A DNA stretch of 64,000 nucleotides, taken from Dryococelus australis. Lineage: Eukaryota; Arthropoda; Insecta; Phasmatodea; Phasmatidae. The notes under the pieces are model-generated. The model was given only the letters and a program-made list of their open reading frames with translations. It searched no databases and had not been told where the DNA came from. Shown piece by piece: positions 10,632 through 23,990 of the stretch. A program made the translations under genes and the position numbers. Position 1 is the stretch's first letter, and each line of letters begins with the position of its first letter. The stretch spans positions 15,762,295 through 15,826,294 of the forward strand of contig CM057002.1 in NCBI GenBank assembly GCA_029891345.1, given 5' to 3'.

Positions 10632-11828
10632 TTATATGCGCCTTTTGTGCTTTAAAAGGAGTCTGTACAATTCCAATAGCAACGTATCTAGAGTCAGAAA
10701 TGTTACATAATGATATGGACTAACCCACTTAGGAGCTAATTTTGCTGCAAAATACTCTACTTTAGAGGATAAAAAATTTGATTCTAACCATATTAAGTCT
10801 CTAATCTGCAAAGTAACCTCTCCTCTAGAATGATTATATCTTTTCGGAAGAGTCTTATGATATTTCTCCAAGTTTTCCGACACCTCTCTCCACAATGTTT
10901 CCATATCTTTGGTGTCTACAGATTCCCATTCTTGTCCATTTAGGGACCAAGGATTTACCAATGGGTTCAGAAGCCATCTCCCAAAAAAGAGCTCTCCCAG
11001 AGTGTGCTTCGTAGCATGACAAATAACATTAAAACCTAGGTAACATAACACTTCATCCTATTTACGCTGTGACCCTAATTGTAAAACCCTCAAGGCTATA
11101 TCTGAGTTCCCATTATATCTCTTTACAGCATTCGCTTGGGGATGGTAGTTCGAGGTGTACACCGATTTAACACTCCATGAGAAAAGCAAATCCTTCATTT
11201 CCCCAGACTCAAAGTAGTTAGCATTATCACACACCAGGTTTGCTCCAATAAGGGAAACAGCATCATAGTCAACAGCTTACAAATTTCTACCTATTTCACT
11301 CTCCTTAATTGAAAGATTTAGTAAAGCTATCCAAACCCACCAGGATATAAACAAACTCAGAAATATGTCTAGTCAAAGGTCCCACTACATCAAGGTAAAC
11401 TAGTTCCCGTGGGAACTTAGCCACAGCTGGGTAATTCGAGGCCTTGCTACCTGACAACTCACACATACCCGAACCCAGTCCTCAATATACTTTTTAATCC
11501 CTGGCCAGATAAACAGTTCCTGAATCCCAACAACAGTCCTATCCCATCCTACATGTCCTCCAATAGGAGGCTCATGATAATAATTAAATATCATCTTTCG
11601 AAGATCCCTGGGCACAAAAACTACAAGCTTTCCTGCCTTGGTCTGCTTACCCAGCAACCCTTGGAAAAAAATATATTCGCTAGTTCCTGCCTTAATTTCC
11701 TCTCTGTTACCTTGACACACTTGATTGGACTGTTGGACAGAGATCAGATCCTGAAACAATTTAGGGAACAACTGGAGCACATTTGTAAAATGTAGGGTTG
11801 GTTTACCCTTCTCCTCTTCTTCCATCAC
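10632..11828 (-). pseudogene. Gypsy integrase
   Basis: The upstream part (11400-11828) has the H2C2 zinc-binding arrangement: H in the HEPPIGGH block and C-V-S-C before QVARP. The core and C-terminal part continue through 11400-10632 with several stops. The C-terminal open piece at 10632-11051 shows W- and Y-rich sequence typical of the Gypsy integrase end. Confidence 0.75.
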
Positions 11829-11920
11829 TACACAATCGACCTTATTGTCTACATCCTGACTATCCTTTTCCTTCCTTAATCAATCCGCTTCCACCTCCTG
11901 GCCACTCTCCCGATTCTCCT

Positions 11921-13150
11921 CTAACTTCTCATAATCCTCGGTACAAAATATTCGAGAAAGACATCTCCGACTAAGTTCTCATTTCCTTTAACATGATGGA
12001 CATTAAACTTAAAATGAGTCAACCTCACCAACCATCTGCCCAGCCACCCAACAGGCTTATCCGATTTTAGAAGCCAGCTCAAGGTTTCATTATCAGTATA
12101 TAGCTCAAATGTTGAGGTCTCTATATACTCTGCAAACTTTTCCATTCCAAAAAGACAAGCTGGACATTCTTTTTCATACGCCGAGTACCTTAGCGCAGCA
12201 TTAGTCAACAGTTTGCTTGCAAAAGCTACAGGGGCTAACTGCTCTTCCACCCTTTGACTTAACACAGCTCCCACAGCAATGGAGCTGGCATCCACATGTA
12301 AAATGAATGGTTGAGAAAAATCAGGGCGGACCAAAACCTGAGGTGAAACCAACTTTTCTTTCAAAACTCTTAAAGCCTTCTGCTGTTCTAGCCCCCCTCC
12401 CCCCCCAAAAAAATGCCACATCCTTCCATTTTAAACTATTCAGAGCTTCAGCAATATTTGCGAAATCCAGAACAAGTTTGGTGTAAAAGCCAACCATGCC
12501 TAAGAATCGTCTCACTCGTTTCGAATTCTTAGGGTTTGGAAAAGCCACAATAGGTTTGATTTTTTCTGGATCTGTTAGCATGGTTCCCTTTGAAATCACA
12601 AACCCAAGATAACAAACATATCATTCAGCCCAATAAATTTTGTCTGGGTTCATTATTAATCCCGCTGCTAATAATGCCTCCAGCACCAGCTGAATATGGC
12701 CCACGCGTTCATCAAAGGTCTGGCTAAAAATACATACACTATCAATATAGGGAAACACAGAGTCATAAAGATATTTTCCTAAAATATTGGACAAAATCCT
12801 TGACATAGCCTGAGGAACCACAATTATCTACTGTAGCCCCCGTGGGGTCACAAAAGCCAATGGTACCAGGGATTCTGGGTCCAATTCTCATCGTAGGAAA
12901 GCCTAATCTAAACTAAATATATTGAAATATTGTGCCTGCCTTACATGCTGGCGTACAGTATCAATCCTTGCTATTGAATAAGGGTCCAAATAGATTTTTT
13001 TATTATTTGTTTGTTACTTGCAGACCATACAATATTTCCCAGGACTTCTTTTAGGCACCAAAACCACCAGGCTTGTGAACAAACTAGTGGAACTTTCCAC
13101 CACGCCCTTTTCCTGCAACTCCCTTATCTGATCATGTAATATCCTAACCT
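11921..13150 (-). pseudogene. Gypsy reverse transcriptase and RNase H
   Basis: RT blocks appear in order: a D-Q-I-R-E-L-Q-E-K-G-V start near 13140, F-V-T-P-R-G near 12850, then Y-I-D-S (about 12750) where an active enzyme would have Y-x-D-D. The thumb region with FLGMVGFYTK is at about 12500. RNase H follows with HVDAS (about 12290), E in YEKE and TDNET (about 12090), and HHVKG (about 12000). Stops and at least two frameshifts, one at a poly-C/poly-A run near 12400, break the frame. Confidence 0.85.
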
Positions 13151-13162
13151 TGGGTTAGGATA

Positions 13163-13660
13163 TTAATTAAATTCCAATTTGAGCCTTTCTATTTCAAGCT
13201 CTTTCTGATCAACCAACCTCTGAATCACAAAATGTCGAATCTCTAATTGCGCCCATTCTCCTGGAGCATAAACAAACCTCAAACATTTCTTACTAAAATC
13301 AATAGATGCCTGGGTTTCCCCCAAGAAGTCTACTCCTAGTATAATCTCATAAGAAAGCTCCAAGATGATGTGAAACTTCATCTTCCAAGAAAAATGATCA
13401 ATTTTAATCTTGGAAATTTCAACTTCGTTTGAGCAAATGGTTCCCCCATCTGCCACACAAAATACACTGTTCTTTTCACGATTTTCCTGAAACATCCCTG
13501 CAGGATTTAAACTCCTCAGCCTGTCATAACAATCCGAACTAATTATGGAGGTTGATGCCCCTGAATCAATCAGAGTGCTTATCAACTCAGTCCCTATGAA
13601 AACAGGCACAAATATAAACACCTTCTGCTTATGCTTCAGGAAATAATTTACACAACTAAT
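13163..13660 (-). pseudogene. Gypsy aspartic protease
   Basis: The catalytic block LIDSGASTSII is read at about 13540-13575 on the minus strand. It is followed by a G-V-D-F-L-G block (about 13320) expected near the end of retroviral-type proteases. The frame is open from 13831 to 13163, joined upstream to a last zinc knuckle. Confidence 0.75.
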
Positions 13661-14950
13661 TCCAGCTGGTCTTATCCAAAAGGAACACTCTTTCACCACA
13701 TGACCCTCTTGACCACACAAAAAAAAACTTAACCATTCGGACCCTTGCTTAGTTTTCCAGACATTCCCTACATAAATGCCCCTCATTAGCACACTCAAAA
13801 CATTTCCTAGCAGGCCTGTTTGAGCAAACAAACCTTACATGCCCCTCTCCCCCACATAGAAAGTAAACCACATCAGGTCTACCCTGACGACGAACCTCAA
13901 TACCATGCCCTGCATTACCACTCTTTAAGCAGGTCACCTTCACCTGTCTTTTCTGGGACTCCTTCCTCTCTACCACTGCTACAGAGTTCCCTTTTATAGG
14001 GCTCACTCCACCATTTCCACTGTTTTTCTGTTCAAGGGTCATAACTGACTCTCCATTTTTCCTCTTCTTAAAACATTTATCACTTGGGTGATTTCCTTTT
14101 CCACAATACTGACAAACTTTCACACCGTTTTTACATCCCCCAAGGTCACTTCTACATGACTAACCAGATCCAAAAACTCCTTCAGAGTTGTAGGTCTTTT
14201 ACGAAAAATAAAATATCGACTGTACTGGGAGTCCAAATTATTAACCATCAACTCTACTAGATAACACTCCTCGCATGGGCTCCCAAGTACATTCACCAAA
14301 CCAATTATTCCCTGGACAAATGCCCGCATGATTTTCCCTTTATCTTTCTCAAGGCTCAAAATCTCGAACCTCTTCTGACAAATACCAACCTTATACCCCA
14401 CCCGAGAAAGTAACTCATTATTCAATTTAGTTAGCTCACAATCCTCATCGAAAGCCTGGCCGAAAATGTCTTGCAAACCCTCGGGAATTCGAATCAAACC
14501 AGCAACATACACAACCCTCTTTTAACACACTTTCAAATTTACCACCTTCCTCAAATTTACCAAAAACTCTATCACATTGGATAGTTTTGCCCTTTTTAAA
14601 ACAGGGAGTCTACATTGTAAATCCGAAGGAAAATAACGAAGTAACTTAAATAAAGGTGCTGGCTCACCCATCACCTCAGAAACAACCTCGCCACTGGTAT
14701 ACTCCTCACTCTTAACCATACTCCTGGCTAATTTCCTTAGCTCATTAATGGTGGCAGAATCTTCAAACTGGTTCCCCACTTCCCCTAATTCACTCTGCGA
14801 GCTTTCCCTGTTGAGATGCTGCACCCATACTGTCCTTAGCCCTGTACTCATCAGGAACAACAATATAACTCTCATTAAAATTACAACTTGTACTAAATTA
14901 CCCCTGCTGATTAATAACCTGACCCCAGTTGCACAAGGTACTTTCCACAT
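13661..14950 (-). pseudogene. Gypsy gag with several CCHC zinc knuckles
   Basis: Open pieces at 14522-14950, 14120-14512 and 13749-14123 cover a capsid-like region and then zinc knuckles: CQYCGKGNHPSDKC (about 14115) and CFECANEGHLCREC (about 13765), with degenerate ones between them and another (CGQEGHVVKEC) near 13700. The pieces are joined by stops or frameshifts. Confidence 0.75.
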
Positions 14951-14986
14951 GCCCTAACAACTCAACCAGAGTAGTGCAGAAAATTT

Positions 14987-16975
14987 TGCCCCATTTGCCT
15001 CAGCTCCCAGGAGAACAGCCTCAGCCCAATCCACTTTCTGTCTTTTCACTTACAAGGGACAGGACATGGGGATGGGCCACCAAAACAAACATATGAGGAA
15101 TTAGAGCTTTAGTTGAAAGTTTAGTGCATTTGAACTTGTCTAAGCGATTTGGTATGGTTCAAAAACTACCAATAGCATAACAACCTTAAATTTCAACTTT
15201 GTTTTAATTTATCTTTTCAAAAAATTGCACATAACAACTTTAGCAACTTCAAATACAAATGATTGCCTTCAAATTAAAATTTATCCATTTGAATTCCATT
15301 AAAACACACTTTGAATTCAAACAACAGTTTTAGAACTTTCTGGTACACAATGACTTCAATATTAATTCAGTTTCCTTCGTATAACTTCCATTTAACACAC
15401 TCTTTAAAATTTGGTGTATATCTGACTTTACTTTAGCCGAATAAACAAAATAAAATCCACACTGTACCTATTTAATATTTTCCCAGGATTCTTCAAAATC
15501 TTTCACATTTCATAAAAATATACAACATTCCTGTTAATATATAATTACAATTTTTCTACTTAAAACTATAAACATGCATTTACAGATGCACGCCGGAGGT
15601 GAAAGGTCTCCCAAAGTCATTTTTCCAGATCTTTCATTACGATTTTCCTTTCCTCTACAAAAAAAATATAAACTCACACACTCACACAAAAACATCTTTC
15701 ACCTTTCCAAGCAGATCCAGACAGCCCAAAGGATATTCTCCTCACGATTTCCACCGAAGTGGCGGTATGGCCCCGGATCACCTTCCACACACACATACAC
15801 ACGCACACACACTTTACCATCAACCACTACAATGGTGGTGGAACAGGGCAACGGGTTCTCTCCCTACCAAACCACGTTCGTAAGGGATACTCTCCCTTCC
15901 ATACCCCTTAAGTGGCATATACTTCCCGCTCTCCACCCGATCACTCACCACAACACTCAAACGCTCTTTCCTCAAAATTAATCAAACTATACAAATATAT
16001 GCTCTACCAACTTCAGAAACCTTCTTTTCCCCTAGTTAGCGCCAAATCCACCTTCACGAAAAACCTGTACCATGAACTCCTGACTCGTACTACTCACTTT
16101 CCGTGAGTTTAATGTTCAAAACGGCCTTGACACTAGACTCACTTCTCCTGAGTCTTTCAGTTCCATTTGGAATTAAACTCACACATTTAACTCCCAAGTA
16201 CGCTAAAATCCTGCCCTTTACTCCACTAGTCCTCACTCGAAATCATACTCTTCCAAAACTAAGTGCAACATAAATTACTACTTTACAATCTCAGCTAACC
16301 CAATTTTTTTTTCGAGAGAGAGACTCGCTTCCGCAACACAACACAAGTTTAGCTTGGTCTGAAAAAATCCAACATCACTTACAGCACCGAGGATTATTAA
16401 CAACCAAGTTCATTCGGCCCAATACTAAGTCAAAGAGGCGCAAAGCGTTTATAAGTGTTGAATTCGCTCGGCCAAATTCTAAGTCCAAGAAGAGTGGCAC
16501 GAGAAAATTTACAAATACCAACTTCATTTGGCCAAATTCTAAGTCCACAAAGCCTCGAATTTATTCTAAGTTCAAACTAGCAAGAGATTTACTGATCATT
16601 TCTTGAAGTGAAGTCTAGTAGTCATGGGTCAGGGAACATTCCTCTTCTCTGGGTCCCTCCAGCTAACCGGCTGGGTAGTTTCTGCTCTCAAACCTCCCTC
16701 AGACCTCTACTTATACTCGGCCCGATCCCTACCATCGTAGTACCCCCTTCAGAGACCTCCACCTGCAGCGCTCTCTTTACCACAATAGCGCCCCCTATAC
16801 GACAGTAGCACGCTCTTTACTAACACACATAATAAAAATGCATTATAGTGGCGCCAAAGCCATCTAATCAGATTTCAACAGCATACTCGCGCCTAAAATG
16901 TCTTGCACAGCAATCCCGCCAATCAACCCCACACTGTTGAAAACGCGACGCCGCCGATAAGGGGTACAGTGCTTA
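14987..16975 (-). repeat. 5' LTR of the Gypsy element
   Basis: Direct copy of 8614-10571 with many small differences. The two LTRs differ visibly, so the insertion is old. No clear primer-binding site or target duplication was recognised. Confidence 0.8.
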
Positions 16976-17058
16976 TTAAACACAAAACCAAAAACACTAA
17001 TTTTTCTCGTGACGAAAACCCCGTCAAATATTCTATACATAATTATGTGTATTCGAAT

Positions 17059-17060
<2 letters not shown>

Positions 17061-17118
<58 letters not shown>
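17061..17118. repeat. (TA)n microsatellite
   Basis: About 29 uninterrupted TA units just outside the 5' LTR. Confidence 0.95.
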
Positions 17119-17119
<1 letters not shown>

Positions 17120-17159
17120 GATAGTCCCAGCGTATTTTCTTTTTGGACCAACGTGTGGG

Positions 17160-18750
17160 TGGGGTTTTATCAGAGTGCTCCCTTACCAGGAAGATTGATT
17201 GTAAATACGAAGGCCTGGCTTTGACCTCGACAATCATGGAGCCGCGACCTCCATCATCGCTAACTGGTTGTCGCCAGTGCCGATTCTACGATCATGTTGA
17301 AGATAATACTGCATGGTAATGTGATCAAGGAACTAGCATTTAAAGCCGGTCTACCTGCCTATGTGTGATGTCTCAATGCCTTCATGCAATTGGCCACCTG
17401 CAATCACTTGGCAACTCGGTGATTGACTGGTTGGTACCCAAGCTATTTATTAATGGCGTAATGCGTTTGGTTCAAAGTCAATATGACGTCACAGGGCTTG
17501 AATTTGCGTATATCATAAGCAGTAGGGAGGCCAGCTGAGAGGCTTAGTTTGACAACGGCCACCGTGAAAGATGCATCGTCTCGGCTAGCTTCTGCAGCTT
17601 CTCATCTAAGTATTATTCTGCATCTGAGATGCCTTCTGACACTCCAGATCTAAGTGTAGCTACGACAGTACCATCTACTTCTTCGGGAGTGGTACCATCA
17701 GTGCCAGCAACTTCTTCAGCCATTACGGCTACGATATCTTCAATGGGCCATCAAAATTTTCGGCTGAGGTACTTAGAATACCTTTACTGATGTTACCTGC
17801 TTCTTTAGCTCCAGCACCTACATCTTCAACAGGTTCGTCCAAGTCTGCCATCTGACTCTTACAGACTCACTCCACGCAAGACTCGCTCAACCCAATACTC
17901 GTTCCACCTGCTCCATCGCTCCATCGCTCCATCACTCCATCGCTGGGTCGGACAAGTTTTATGATGTGTTATCAGTCTCGTCTGCAGATTGGAATATTTC
18001 GGGTTCTGTGTGTGTTGGTGTGTGTATGTGTAGGTGTGTGCAATCACATGACAACCAGGTGATTGGCTGGTCGGTGTGCACAAAGAGTTATTGGTGTAAT
18101 ATGATTTGTTCAAAGTCTGATGGACGAAAAAAAACCAAGATGGCAGCCTTCAGTAATGTATAAACATATAATAAGCGAAAAAATCTTTGATATACGATTG
18201 AACGAGTATAGGCGAGGGGAGTAAGTGAGGGAGACAGTCACCTGCTGGGTGTGGTGCTGGAGGGACCTCCAGAAATGTACGTTTTTTTTTAAATAAATTT
18301 TAATAATAAATTTTTTATTGTTTTATTACTACATTTTACTAAATTTTTGGGATTTTTTTTAAGTTTTTAAAATTATTTTTAGGAATTTCGGTTTAAAGTC
18401 ATTCAAGGTCATGGGTTAAAGGTAATTGTTAACTTTATCCACTATGGTGGCAGTAGTCAATAATGTAATATGCTTGCTGACTTTTACGAATTTATTTAAT
18501 TATTACCTTTTTCTCAAGTGTTTTATCATGGTCATCCAAGGTCATGGTTATAGGATCAAGGTCATGGGTCAAAGTCGACCGAGTACAGCATTGTGGTTGG
18601 GTGACATCATAACATGGTGACTGGTCGGTTCCAGTCCCTTATCACCTCTAAGCCCGGATATTAGAAAATTTAATCTTATAATTTAAAAAAATGCTAATAA
18701 TTTTTAATAATGCATTTTGATAAATTTTAATATTAGATTTTTTATAGTAT
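17160..18750. repeat. Long inverted repeat, right arm
   Basis: Reverse-complement partner of 5220-6790, strongest at 17160-18280. The outer part (18290-18750) shares only the style of the left arm, with poly-T stretches and aaggtcatgg motifs. Confidence 0.8.
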
Positions 18751-21700
18751 TTTGGGATTTTTAGAGATTTTTTTTTGTAATTGTTTGGAAATTTTTGGGC
18801 TCATGGGCATTCAAGATCACGGGATAAAGGTCAAGGTCATATGCACCCAATATGGCGGCTAAGATGGCTGACAGAACCAAGATGGCTGATGGTTAGATCC
18901 GTCTCGCTTTAATCGATTTGGCATACCCTATGCCTATAAAACCAAGATGGCTTTCACGGCCATGTCCACTGGTCCTCATCGGTGCATGAATGCCCATAAT
19001 CCTACTACATACTACCTCTTTTTTTTCAAACGCAATAAATCAATCTTATTGGTCTTTCATTATTAAGTAATCACCTTTAAAAAACATCTGGCAGTAACTA
19101 TTTCATAAATATTAAAATATATATCACATTTGTATTATGTTAGAACCACCATGCCTTTACTTGGCTGTGGTTGTATGATTTCTGTTAAAGAAAATTACGT
19201 TCTATTTTACTTCATTCTTACTTCTGTTGTTACCTGACCTCTGATTGGCTGTCGTCTGACCACGCCACATCTCTCCTCCAACCAGCGATGGCGATTCGAG
19301 AGCCAAAAAGGATCATTTTCTTTCGTTCACGTGTTTTATAACATTCAATACTTACTGCCTTCTAAGGACTAAATGAACAATAACAATAAAAATTGGAATA
19401 CGGAATGTCCTCTAAAAACAATTGAAATTTCTATAGACTATCAATAAACTAGTAGGATAGTAGAATAACCAAAGATTAAACGGTACTTTATTTAAATAAT
19501 ATAATAAAGCTTTATTTAGAAATTATATTAAATAAACTATCATCCTAAGCAAATACTCTATAATCACAGACAAATAAAATATCTAGAACAAAAGTGAAAT
19601 ATAACACCTGAAATACCAGAATGTTACAACTTCGCATCACCTTAGATATTAACAGCTACAGTACTTTGTGATGGCATCGAAGTACGTCTGTAGCTTTAAT
19701 TTACTAATTATTCTAATTCATTGACGGGTTCTGGTTTCTACCTCACACCATCCGAATCTATACCCATATAATACAATCAACAACTCATATATCTGTATTT
19801 GAAACACAAGTCCGATCGTCAACACGTCGGGAAATTCACAAAACTATTGGTACACGTTTTATAAGTACTTCTGTTTGATTGTTGTTTCATTATAATTGTA
19901 ATATTTAAATCGGTATCATTGTAATCATACGAAGTGACCAATATTTACATCGTCAAACTTTTTACGAGTATTAGATTTTCTGTATCATTGAAGCCATCAA
20001 TATTATATAATTAGAATTTTACGATATTTTTGACAGCTGTATTTTCGATATTGATATCTCCAATACTAATATAATTGCCATAACAATATACATGATCAGT
20101 AACATATCGATATTTTCAATATCGAAATGATCGATGTCGATAATATTAAGAGACTACTGGCACCTGAAATACTGATACTGAAGACAGTGCCATTTATTCT
20201 GCAGATTTCAATATTACCTATTATATGATAACAATATTATTTTCCATAACAACATATCATAATCTATTTTCGATTCTATAATGAGGCGATATCGTCAGAG
20301 GTAACATGCGTCTAAACGACTTTGAAAAATGGATTATTTCACAGCCTGAGTCAGACAAATCTCCCCGACCAGCAATACAATGACTGAAGTGAGAAAATTA
20401 GAAGGTAAATTAGGATTGGGGATGTATACAGGCTAACAAAATAGGAAAACACTGAGAAAACTCCCTCTGACACTTCGCGTCTGAAAATCCCCAGTGAAGA
20501 TGTGTGGAGATAGCTGTTTCCCACTTAGCCACGAATTGCTCCAAATCTTCGTGATTTCTTCAAAATCTGAAAGGTGCAGTTTGTACATGAAATTCATTCA
20601 TTAAACACATCGTAAGTTATTTGTAAAAATATGGAAGACATTATTTATTGCTTGTAACTTACATTTGTATAATCACGGAGACAGTGAAATGCAAACACAT
20701 GCACTTACGACCAGAATATACAAATGCGTGAATTCATATTGAGAAAACAAGCACTATAGCACCTTAATGAGTTTTTCACCATACATTTGTCTTTCGGCAA
20801 CTTACACCTTGATTAATGATGTCACCAGCAAGGAAATAGTGTAAAATGAAGTGGGGTAATATCAACCTTGGTCTATAAATATTTATATAAGTTTACAAAC
20901 ATAAGATATTAACAATTCACTTTCGAAACAAGTGGATCCTTTACCTTTATACGGTTTTTATACCGTCAATGTTGACTTTAGATCAACAATTTTGAGTACG
21001 AAGGGGTTATTCCAGTAGCATGTGGTGAGCTGCTGCAAGATACGTTGTTGCTTGCTCACAACTGTACTATCTGTTTGTACTCAGCAGGAAGTACAATAAC
21101 CAGAGTCCAGAGTCTGTTTGTACCTAAAGTAATGTTGACGTCAAAGGCGGGCCTGGTGATCTCACCAAGATCTTAACTCGATTTGACGGGACAAGTAAGA
21201 TTATAACGTCCCGCATGAGCTTGTTTAAAAACCTGCTAAATGCATCATATTAATAATGATATGCTTCACACACGCAATTAAATTGTATACGTCTGCATAT
21301 TTACTTATTTATAAATAAGAAATTGTTTTAAGTCTTACCGCTTAGAGTCCACCAATGTGATTTCATGATCTCTCTTACCCCACATCTTGCGAGGTGGCTA
21401 TGTTCTGATTATATGTACATAAAAAGAAAAATATAAATACATGTAAGTGTATTATATTCGAACTTATAGCCACGTCACTATAGATATTACTAACGGCACA
21501 GGTAGTAATCAATACTAACATTTTCCTTCAGAGAAGTAACAATAACAGAGATATAACAACACTCAGGAAAATTGCAAAATCATGACCAACAGCTGGGATA
21601 TAAAGCACAAACTTTTCCTTTGGTTATTAAAGCTGTGGTACCTACGATTTGACTATCCTATTTGCTCTCAAAGTAATGCATTCTATATAAATTTTTACTG

Positions 21701-23005
21701 GCGATTTTATTTCCGTCCAGTGTACATATACAGTACTTACGAGTATCACAATAAGAATAAGGCATAGTGTACATCAACTGTAGTATACTTTCCCGTTTCA
21801 ACAGTCACAATTTAAAATACACGTTGTGACACTTAGAACTTTTCTTCAGGCAAATTAATTTAGTGTTAAGATACTGAGTTTCTTACTTTATTACTTTACA
21901 CACAAACTTATGATAGTGGACAAGGTATGTTTTATATTGACCTGAGAGTGGAATGTTTATTATTCTAGGTGGTGTTCATTACGTGCATTAGCCTGGTCAC
22001 TGCTGGAATGAAGTATAATCTACAATATGCTTTAATAACGACTACTAAAATTTAAATCAATTATGAAGGTCAAACCCATTTTCTGTTATCAAGTGGAAAA
22101 CTTCATCAATTTAGAATCCAAGAACAAACAACAATCTCTGTAATACTTTTTACCTTAATAGGAATCTAATAAATCATGAATGAATTCATTGTCGTTTCTT
22201 TTTGTAGCAGCGAAATTTCCTGCCAGTAAAATCTGTTAGATGAAACAATGAAGCAAACAGATCTGGTTTAACAAAATAATAAAATAACGACAAAATAAAT
22301 ATTAACGGCAATTTTCTTTAAGAATAGCATTCATATCATCACAATAAACCATCATGCTTTCGACACGGCTTGATTGTAACAATATTGTAATCACAGTATA
22401 ATTTAAATAAACACTTCTGATTTTGTTCTTGAAATTATTTGCGAGCATGCTCTACTTGTATATCACGGTTAGACATTATGGTTTATCGCGGGAAAAGTTG
22501 ACTGTTTACTAGGATTCAATGTACTGTACACGTGTCCGACAATTTTCTTTCCTTATTGGCTGCCATGCATATATGAAGCTACTATCCCATTTCACTGGGC
22601 CAATGAGAATTCTGATACTATAAGGCAGAACGTAGGTGATTGGTCTTCAAACAACTTAGCTGAGTCAAAACATTGTCCATCCAATCATGAAAGAATAAAA
22701 TAGTTAAGAGTGTTATAGAAGATATGTTGACTTAAAAAAAATTTTTCGCGATTTTCTATCATCTGTAATCATGAGTACATAATCACAGTGTTTCTTTAAT
22801 AATGGACCAGTTTCTTTGTGAGAAGACATTTTCTTAATTGGCTGCATCAATCATAATTACTCCGGTATTGGAAGTTTTTTTATTTGTGGGAAGAAGCCTA
22901 AAACACGAAATTATTTATTTCATATAATCACATAAGTGTATCTAAGATTGCGCATTTTGGATTAAAACTAGTCATTAATATGTCACGGATAAATTGACTA
23001 AAGGC
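18751..23005. other. Non-coding stretch without recognised features
   Basis: AT-rich, no reading frame that resembles a protein family. A perfect TATCGATA (DREF-type) site at 20105-20112 sits in a short run of ATCGAT-like motifs. CCAAT-type motifs are scattered from 22550 onwards. Confidence 0.5.
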
Positions 23006-23400
23006 TGGCCACGGTGAACTGAGCACTTTTAAAATCATTGCTTTGGATCTACATGTATGCTCGTTGTGTATTATATCCCCGTATGTAGAACCAACATCGC
23101 CATGGGCCTAATCGCACTGTTCATGCACTGGTCAGGTAAAAGTGTGACAATACTAGAAAATTAAATATTTTGTAGATTTTCAAGTTCTTTCACTTAAACG
23201 TATTTAGGAAAAAAATATTTCAGCAATCATAAATGTCTTCCTAACACTGAATTTCCATCCTCAAGACACGGAACTACTCTCCCTTTGTTGGTATCAACTT
23301 TACTGGGTCTATGTCAGCCAAAGTGCTTTTTGAGATATGTGCAGCTGGGGCAGTGATATTTTTCAAGGGTTGATTTCAAAAGTGCTCAATTAAATTAGAA
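23006..23400. mobile_element. Divergent MITE, GAGCACTTTT family
   Basis: Left end ggtgaactgagcactttt near 23015 and right end tcaaaagtgctcaatt near 23375 match the terminal inverted repeats of the better copy at 23579-23990. The interior is diverged. Confidence 0.45.
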
Positions 23401-23493
23401 AAGTCTATATACTTCACATTTTCAGTTTTCTGCGCGCTTTAGTAGGCGGACAACTGCTCATTGGTTCCTTTGATTGACCGATTTTTCGTCTTC

Positions 23494-23505
23494 TGCGCAT
23501 GCGCA
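23494..23505. promoter_or_regulatory. TGCGCATGCGCA palindrome (NRF-1-like site)
   Basis: Perfect palindrome matching the NRF-1/Ewg binding consensus. A CACGTG E-box is at about 23546. No transcript start can be tied to it. Confidence 0.35.
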
Positions 23506-23578
23506 TACCATCGCCCTACCCCGCTCCGAACTACTGTGAAAGTCACGTGGTTTTCAGTGATAAACGTATTTGTTTATA

Positions 23579-23990
23579 AAGGCTGTTGACTTTAAAGTGA
23601 GCACTTTTGAAAGCAATCTTAGAAAAAAGCCACTGCTCCTACCAGCATTTATTTTAACGGGCGCACTGGGTGACATGCGAACACTGTAAAGTTGGTAACG
23701 GTTGATGGAAAGTATCTTAATGTCGAATTAAAAAGTGTTAGGTAATCATTAATGATAACTTATATTATTTATATCGCTTTGTGTTTTTTTAATGAGTCAA
23801 AGTGTAAAAATGAGCAAATTTGTATATAATGTCCTCTAATAATTTCCCAGTTTCATTTGACCAACGCATGAACCAAATGATGAAGCCCATGGCAATGTTA
23901 ATTTTACACAAGGCGGAGAAATACACAACATGCGTACAAGTAGATCTTAAGCAGGGCTTTCAAAAGTGCTAATTTTACCGTGAACAGCCT
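23579..23990. mobile_element. MITE, GAGCACTTTT family, near-complete
   Basis: Terminal inverted repeats GGCTGTT...AAAGTGAGCACTTTTGA and TTCAAAAGTGCT...GTGAACAGCC. The interior (about 350 bp, with ggcgcactg, aaagttggtaac and gaagcccatggcaatg blocks) matches the copies at 27990-28388, 46171-46595 and 59551-61545. No transposase, so non-autonomous. Confidence 0.75.

Larger units (their letters stand above)
8614..16975 (-). mobile_element. Decayed Ty3/Gypsy LTR retrotransposon
   Basis: Two direct copies of about 1.97 kb (8614-10571 and 14987-16975) flank an internal region with gag, protease, reverse transcriptase, RNase H and integrase in Gypsy order on the minus strand. No envelope gene was seen. 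Coding regions carry many stops and frameshifts, so the copy is dead. It lies between the long inverted arms, which suggests insertion into an older foldback-like element. Confidence 0.85.
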
